DNA from: Candidozyma auris
Taxonomy: Eukaryota; Ascomycota; Pichiomycetes; Serinales; Metschnikowiaceae
Assembly (NCBI RefSeq): GCF_003013715.1
Contig: NC_072812.1
Coordinates: 2,356,001-2,420,000 of the forward strand
Reading direction: 5' to 3'
DNA length: 64,000 bases
Made by a program: the position numbers and the translations under genes. The notes beneath the pieces are model-generated. The model had not been told where the DNA came from, did not search any database, and saw nothing but the letters and a program-made list of their open reading frames with translations. This document shows, piece by piece, positions 58,656 to 64,000 of the stretch (its first letter is position 1; every line of letters starts with the position of its first letter).

Positions 58656-59645
58656 ACCACTTTAGTAGGACATATAAGAAACTTGTGAAGGGGGAGGTTT
58701 GGGGATTAATACAGGGGCCCAGCTAACTGAATAACTGAGGGTGAGAACTAAAGGAAGCTAGAGATTAGTATGGGCTGTGGAGCCAGGAGACGAGCGGTCG
58801 AGCGATCTGGACTCTTGGTCTTTCCGATCTTCCTGCTTCACCTCCTGGGTGTCCTGATTGGCAATTCCATTTTTTTTTTTGCTGCCAATCTTTGACTTCT
58901 ATGATAACATACTGAATAGACAAGCTTCGAGATGAGCTGAAAAGACAGGAAAAATTCGTGAATAAAAAAAAAAAGTCTTTTCAAATGGATATTTGTTTTC
59001 CTTCTGTCTCAACGAAGAGCAGCAAAGAAAGAAAATAAACGGGGAAGTAGCCTAGCGGCGGGTTTTGTGAAGGATAAATTGATGAGATCAAGTAGAGATA
59101 TATATATTTTTTTTTCCCTCTCTGCTCAAATGCTTTTTTTCCTTTCTATGCAAGGCTTATCCTGTGATCGCACTTTTTTCCATCAACACGCGTCACGTGA
59201 TGCACACCTCATCCAGACTATACAGCTTGTTGCATTCTCCCAACAGCCAATCAACTCGATTTTTGTTCAACATTTCTAGCCAACGTCGGGCACCCGCAAC
59301 GCTGACCCTCTCAGAGCCCTTCTGTTTATCAAAAACTAGTGAAAAGCTCCCTGCACATAACTTCGGGTGCCCCTCCATCAACCCCCTGATAGCGAAAAGC
59401 AGTCACAGGGTTCTCTACATGCGACAGGCGTAGACGGCGCAGATAATGCGGGCCGCTATCGCACGATAACACTTAGGGGCAGGGCGTGCGGGTACGCAAA
59501 AAAGCTCGAGCACGTGATCAAGAATGTGATGGTCCAGGGCTCGAAGCACGAGCTCATTCACGTGATGTAAACTAGGGCACCAGCCCTAAACGCATATGCC
59601 TATGCGCTTACACAGCGACCACCCTCAGAGTATGCGCTAAGAGGG
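58656..59645. other. GDS1 promoter region
   Basis: No gene is seen in this 1-kb region between GDS1 and the JmjC gene, both on the minus strand. It holds three CACGTGAT boxes, A/T runs near 58870 and 59108, and two of three copies of TATGCGCT close to the JmjC stop. Confidence 0.45.
59195..59564. promoter_or_regulatory. Three CACGTGAT boxes upstream of GDS1
   Basis: CACGTG followed by AT occurs at 59195, 59511 and 59559. The core is the Cbf1/bHLH E-box, and the AT flank is shared by all three. They are 540 to 910 bases before the GDS1 start and also near the 3' end of the JmjC gene. Confidence 0.45.
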
Positions 59646-59654
59646 CTATGCGCT
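59601..59654. repeat. TATGCGCT repeated three times
   Basis: The octamer occurs at 59601, 59631 and 59647; the last overlaps the end of the JmjC gene. The three copies are in the same orientation with unequal spacing. Confidence 0.6.
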
Positions 59655-61250
59655 CTCGGCTCTCTTATACTCGATTGAAGCCAATGTCTTTTCGTAATCC
59701 TCCTTCCAGTATTCATCTGGATATGGCCTGTCTCTGCCACCCGTTGGAGGCACAAACCACCAGTTCAAAGCCACGTGCGCACCAGCACTGGCACTGTCCT
59801 CTGCAAAGCTGGTGACTTCATGAAACCAGCCTGTTGGCAAGTAGAGCATGTCCCCCGGCTCAAGCCACACCTCAAGCTTGTGAAGATTGAGAAAACCGGG
59901 AAAGTGCTTGTTGGCGTAGTTCTGGAGCGACTCTCGGTGCCTCTCGTCGGAAATCTCGCTCAAATGGGCGAGAAGTGGAGGCACCGTCGAGAAACTAGGA
60001 GGGTCCAAATTGCTTTCCAGATTCGACTTTTCAGCGAAGGGCACATCGTTCTCGATCATCTTTTCCAACTTTTCCTTTGAATACTGCTTAAAATCCTCTT
60101 TTTCAATCATCCAGCGGGCCCATTCGCCAATCATGGCGCCGTCTGCCCTCATGGGTCTCCAGAAGCGGGCTCTCTGGTTGGTTTTGTAGTCAATGAGCCC
60201 GTTTGGGTAAATCTTTTGCAACTCGCCCACGGTACGAAGTGCTTCGGCGTCCTGAGGTGAAAATAGCGTAAATCGTTTCCTTCCTTGCACTAAAACGTAC
60301 AAATTGTCCGCATGGTCATGATGAAGCCCTGAGGAGTTTCCCAGAGGGACGTAGCGGCCCAAGGATTCAATTGAGGGCAGGAAGAGGTCTGGGGCATCTT
60401 TCCTTTTGTTGCTGCAAGCTCCCATCCATAAATTGATCTGCTGTGGGATGAGTGGGCCGAAATTTTCTGGAACTAGTGGAAAGCTCTTGTCCTTGTACAA
60501 TTCTGTAAGTGGAGCCTGAAGAAGCAGCGAGACTCGATAGTCCACTTCATCCTGAGTGAGTTGGTGTTCTGGAATAACGAATGATTCTTCGTCGGCGACA
60601 TCGTCAAAGTCGTCATGAAGGTTTTCGAGGTCAATTGAGGGTTCTGGGGACGAGGCGTCCGAGGGGTCATCATCACCGTTGGGATTTGATTCCAACATTT
60701 TCTTTGAAGCATCATCATCACCTTCATTCTCCGTTGTCTCTTCTTCTTCCTCATCCTCCTCTTCGTCCTCACTAGCCTCATCAGCCTCTTCTTTACCCAC
60801 ATCGCCAGCTTCCCCTTCCTCATTGGACTCACCATCCAGTTCATTCAACTCATCATAATCATGCTCCTCATACTGTGTCGTCAAATAGAGACTCTCGTCA
60901 CCTTGGGCCAACCTCTCCACAATCTCTTCAAACGTCATGCTCTCACGTTTCTTGCCCAGTCCAAACCCCAAGGCGTGCTTCTTTTCCACCTGAAGCACCC
61001 TCTTGCGAGCCGCTGGCAACGTCTCCAAGATCTTATCGACCCTAAACCGAGCAATATTTATGGGACACAAGGCACTTGCATCTTTGGCTGTAATTTTCAC
61101 CGGTTTTCGAGCAACCACATACTTCTCGAAGAAGCCCTCTGAAGAAGCGGTCTCGTCAATTGCATTGTCGCTAACAATAGCTCCCGCGTATTCGTTGACC
61201 ACGACATTGGGTCGTTTGGATATTGGGTGTTGATCTAGACTCCTCTTCAT
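59646..61250 (-). CDS. JmjC-domain (cupin-8) 2-oxoglutarate oxygenase
   Basis: The product (534 aa) has a C-terminal JmjC/cupin-8 domain (about 230-525) of the Fe(II)/2-oxoglutarate oxygenases, which hydroxylate protein side chains or RNA bases. The iron triad is visible: H310-x-D312 in LHHDHADNLY and His477 in PTGWFHEVTS. The segments VLVQGRKRFTLFSP, LEVWLEPGDMLYLPTGWF and ALNWWFVPP are typical. A long acidic, disordered insert at about 130-215 (for example EDEEEDEEEEETTENEGDD) precedes the domain. The substrate is unknown; I do not recognise a named budding yeast orthologue. The ATG at 61250 is the first in frame. Confidence 0.85.
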   Translation of the reverse strand: MKRSLDQHPISKRPNVVVNEYAGAIVSDNAIDETASSEGFFEKYVVARKPVKITAKDASALCPINIARFRVDKILETLPAARKRVLQVEKKHALGFGLGKKRESMTFEEIVERLAQGDESLYLTTQYEEHDYDELNELDGESNEEGEAGDVGKEEADEASEDEEEDEEEEETTENEGDDDASKKMLESNPNGDDDPSDASSPEPSIDLENLHDDFDDVADEESFVIPEHQLTQDEVDYRVSLLLQAPLTELYKDKSFPLVPENFGPLIPQQINLWMGACSNKRKDAPDLFLPSIESLGRYVPLGNSSGLHHDHADNLYVLVQGRKRFTLFSPQDAEALRTVGELQKIYPNGLIDYKTNQRARFWRPMRADGAMIGEWARWMIEKEDFKQYSKEKLEKMIENDVPFAEKSNLESNLDPPSFSTVPPLLAHLSEISDERHRESLQNYANKHFPGFLNLHKLEVWLEPGDMLYLPTGWFHEVTSFAEDSASAGAHVALNWWFVPPTGGRDRPYPDEYWKEDYEKTLASIEYKRAESA

Positions 61251-62429
61251 ACTTGGTTAAAAGCTGAGATAGGTACAGTCCTAGATAATACTACAAGCTA
61301 CGAAGACATCACAAGATGGACAGACAAGCAAAGGAATATAGGACAATTAATAAGAGACAATGAAGAAAAGCGAAGAATGTAAATAATAGAAGGAGTTTTT
61401 TTCGTAAAAGGAGGTTCGCCAAACTAGGAGGCGCCCCCTGTTTGCAACTATGGCCAGGAAAAATGCCATGGGAACAATGAAGGGGACCATGTCTTTTGTC
61501 AGTGGGGGCGCCCAATGTTGAAAATTTTTGCAAGCGACTTGGAGTAGCTATCTTCATCTGCATTCATGGTATTGCAGCAACAAAGCGGCCATATTCTAAT
61601 TGGAGATAGGAGACATTCAATAGTCAGAGTGATCTAGCCGTGTAATTTAATGCAGTAAAATTAACTTCTTTGAAACAAGAAGAGGAAAAAAAAAATTTAA
61701 AGCATTATTTCCTTCAACCTCCGAGGGTTTATCACTGGCTTTCTAATCTCCAAATTCAATTGCGGTTCAGAGCGTAGAGAAAACGGGTTTCATTTTGAAG
61801 AGGCATGAGGCCGCTATGGTAGCTTTGCCGTAAATGTAAAAAAACAGTTGGGCTTCACTTAAAAGAAGGCTTGTTGATCTACGTTAGGGAAACATTAGGA
61901 GAAATGAAACAATGGGCTGCCAGGGTGTAGGAGTGGAGGACGAAACAATCGAAGCGTTTATTCAGGTAGTGGGGGCACAAGGAGCCAACTCAACGCATCG
62001 GCCGATTTGGCTTTGAAGAGGGATTTGCAAACCCTATGTTGAATCTAATTTTGACGGCTTTTATGGAGTCTGGGGAATTTCCGTGATGCTCTCCTCTTCA
62101 CCAACAATAATAGTATGCTTTTACACAAGGGGTTCTCTTTGTGACCGGGAATCATAGAAAACAAAGGCCATTGGAACCGGAAAGATGGCGATTATTCATT
62201 TGCAGGGCGCTATGTTCATTGTCCAGACGCCCCAGCTGGACCATTGGGCGAATTAGGATATATCCCTCGTTTGCAAATACCCAATCGCCTTCTGCGCAGC
62301 CTCCTTCCCTTGCACCAGATATTCTAGACGTGCTACAATTGTCTTCCGATAATTGCTTCGTTTTCTGTTACTTTGTGTGTATACTTGTTGTCTACTATGG
62401 AATGTATTTACGTGCGCCTGGTGATTGCT
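61251..62429. other. Upstream region of the JmjC gene
   Basis: No gene is seen in these 1.2 kb between the cyclin 3' end and the JmjC start. Open frames here lack protein-like features. A-rich runs occur near 61685 and the composition is mixed. Confidence 0.45.
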
Positions 62430-63791
62430 TCAGTGAATGTAGAACACCGCTTTGCTCATGCTCTTGGACCGCTTCACGGGCGGCGCCTGGCCCTCGTAGC
62501 TGCGCTTCTCGCCAAACATTTGTCTGTCGTGCTCAGCAGGCAGAAGATTGGGGGAGGGCAATGTCTTGTGGGTGCGAGGCAGCAACGCTGGCACAAACTT
62601 TGTGTACACGGGAGCAGACGCCTGGGGCGTGAGCACGGGCCGCTCGAAACCGGTGGAATCGGCGTTTTTGGGGCTGATGCTGGAGGAAATCGGCGTGGCT
62701 GGGTAGAACTTGGGCGTCACGGACCCGCCGAGGCTCGTGGGAGAGCCCGAGGGCTCGTCTCTGGAGACAGGGGTGTTCAATTCTATCACGCCACAGTCGC
62801 TGGAAGTAGGAGCGGCGCCAGTGTGGGAAAACACCGAGTTGGGAGCCAAGTGTTTCCAAGTAAAAGCGACAAGCTGCTTCATGAGGTTCAAGAAGCGCAG
62901 ATCCTCGTTGAAGTATTTTGTCTTGAGCAGCGGGGGAGGACACTTGAGCACCTTGATGAACAAGGCAAACGCCTGGTTGTAAGTGTCGTGGTTGATGATC
63001 TCCACGTCAGTCTCAGCAGCCACGTAGGCCAAAAACTCGTGGGTGGTGAAAGCAGACGAGGTGTTGAGAATAAGAGCAGCAAGCACCACGCTCAAAAGAG
63101 CGATTTTCGGCGACGAGTAGTTGAAGTAGATGTTGGGGTAGAACTGAATTAGCTCGCAAATGTAGAGCGCCACGATCTTCACGTCGTTGCATGCTTTGTG
63201 GGGGTTCTTAGAGCCTGCTAAGAAGGAGGACAGCGCCAAGGCATTGATGTACAAGTCGACAAACGAGTCGAAGGTGGGGGCGTCCACGAGCCAGCCCAAC
63301 AGCTTGAGCACGTGGTTCTCCATCTCCAAAAACAACTTCTTGTCGTAGCAGTGGCAGCAGTATTTGCACAAGTCATTTAGGCTGGGGATGCGGAACTTGG
63401 AGTCCAAGTTTTTGCAAGCGATCCAAAGCGCCGTGAGCCCCAAGAGCTGGTAGTGCTGTTTCTTGACAATTCTCACGGAGCAGTAGCGGTCTATAATGTT
63501 CACCGTGAGCGGGAACGTCAGTTTGGACAAGTTGAGCTTGTTGATCACGTCCATCAAGAAATCAAGCAACAACGGTCTCATGCGCAAGTTGATCTCGGGC
63601 TGCTGCTGGATCAAGTGAAGGTTGGGCCGGGTTTTCGTGTCCAACTCTAGCAAGTGGTGGTGGATATCGAGCTTGTACTCGTCGACGTGAGCCTTGTGGG
63701 CCTTGCACTCTGCAAGCTGGACTCTGACATCCTGAGCCTTAAGCAGCGCCTGGGACACTCGAACACTATGGTAGAAGTCTGGCAGGTTCAT
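62430..63791 (-). CDS. CLN3: G1 cyclin, Cln3-like
   Basis: The product (453 aa) has a cyclin box at about 70-190 (RMRPLLLDFLMDVINKLNLS, then YQLLGLTALWIACKNLDSKF and LEMENHVLKLLGW), of the Cln type. G1 cyclins activate Cdc28 at Start. A Ser/Pro-rich tail follows (for example TPVSRDEPSGSPTSLGGS, TPKFYPATP), with possible CDK sites. The length fits Cln3 of Candida, not the longer Ccn1 or Hgc1, so the symbol is an inference. Only 209 bases of upstream sequence are in the window. Confidence 0.82.
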   Translation of the reverse strand: MNLPDFYHSVRVSQALLKAQDVRVQLAECKAHKAHVDEYKLDIHHHLLELDTKTRPNLHLIQQQPEINLRMRPLLLDFLMDVINKLNLSKLTFPLTVNIIDRYCSVRIVKKQHYQLLGLTALWIACKNLDSKFRIPSLNDLCKYCCHCYDKKLFLEMENHVLKLLGWLVDAPTFDSFVDLYINALALSSFLAGSKNPHKACNDVKIVALYICELIQFYPNIYFNYSSPKIALLSVVLAALILNTSSAFTTHEFLAYVAAETDVEIINHDTYNQAFALFIKVLKCPPPLLKTKYFNEDLRFLNLMKQLVAFTWKHLAPNSVFSHTGAAPTSSDCGVIELNTPVSRDEPSGSPTSLGGSVTPKFYPATPISSSISPKNADSTGFERPVLTPQASAPVYTKFVPALLPRTHKTLPSPNLLPAEHDRQMFGEKRSYEGQAPPVKRSKSMSKAVFYIH

Positions 63792-64000
63792 TGAGACAGC
63801 TAGTTCTTTATCTTTTTCCTTTTTTTCCTTTTTTGAAATTTGGTCAGTGCAAATGTGAAATGATCGAAAGGTGGCTTCAATCAGTGCGGTGCAATATCAA
63901 TGTAAGTAAAATAATGTCAGTTTGTTCATAAACGAGGGAATGCAAAGTTGAAGCAGCTGAACGTCAATGGTCACAGGCAACTGTGAGGGAACTCGAAGTG
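63792..64000. other. Start of the cyclin promoter region
   Basis: A pyrimidine-rich stretch (63814-63838) lies just before the cyclin start on the other strand. The rest of the promoter is outside the window. Confidence 0.4.

Overview
This is nuclear DNA from a budding yeast. Genes are mostly intron-free, closely packed on both strands, and made up of core eukaryotic functions: GINS, the Paf1 complex, kinetochore, peroxisome, dolichol-linked glycan synthesis, and ER and cell-wall glucosylation. The sequence points to a CUG-Ser clade yeast (the Candida/Clavispora/Metschnikowia group). In ALG3, codon 174 is a CTG exactly where the family has a conserved Ser in R-L-x-S-I-Y-V-L-R-L-F-N-D. In GDS1, a run of 13 CTG codons would be an implausible poly-Leu stretch in a soluble nuclear protein but becomes ordinary poly-Ser. 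Lengths and residue numbers below are unaffected, but any Leu encoded by CTG should be read as Ser. I cannot name the species.

Layout, left to right. Region 1-13 kb: PSF3 (+), CTR9 (-), SPC105 (-), PEX11 (+) and a GPI-anchored yapsin/SAP9-like protease (-). Region 13-24 kb: NOP8 (+), ALG3 (+), a FLO8/MSS11-type LisH poly-Gln regulator (-), an unrecognised Asn/Gly-rich protein (-) and GLE2 (-). Region 24-36 kb: a divergent CLC chloride transporter (+), AAR2 (+), a mitochondrial HMG-box protein (-), KRE5/UGGT (+) and MET13 (+). Region 36-46 kb: OXR1 (-), a DCG1-like racemase (-), DDC1 (+), MPC1 (-), a Zn2Cys6 factor (-), SEC59 (-) and tRNA-Leu(CAA) (-). Region 46-48 kb is a 2.5-kb AT-rich gene desert with two small AT-rich ORFs. 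Region 48-64 kb: CDC24 (+), a ferric reductase (+), CIR2 (+), GDS1 (-), a JmjC protein (-) and a G1 cyclin (-).

Several genes share pathways. ALG3 and SEC59 serve dolichol-linked oligosaccharide assembly, and KRE5/UGGT acts on ER glycoproteins and the wall. SPC105, DDC1, PSF3, CDC24 and the cyclin serve the cell cycle. MPC1, CIR2 and the HMG-box protein are mitochondrial. They are scattered and look like normal yeast gene order, not an operon or cluster.

I saw no transposon with intact genes, no CRISPR array, no rRNA and no new multi-gene system. The most interesting points are the AT-rich desert beside the tRNA (a candidate small regional centromere or element relic), the CLC protein lacking the second gating-region glutamate, the KRE5 protein that keeps all visible UGGT catalytic motifs plus HDEL, and several promoter palindromes and repeat arrays.
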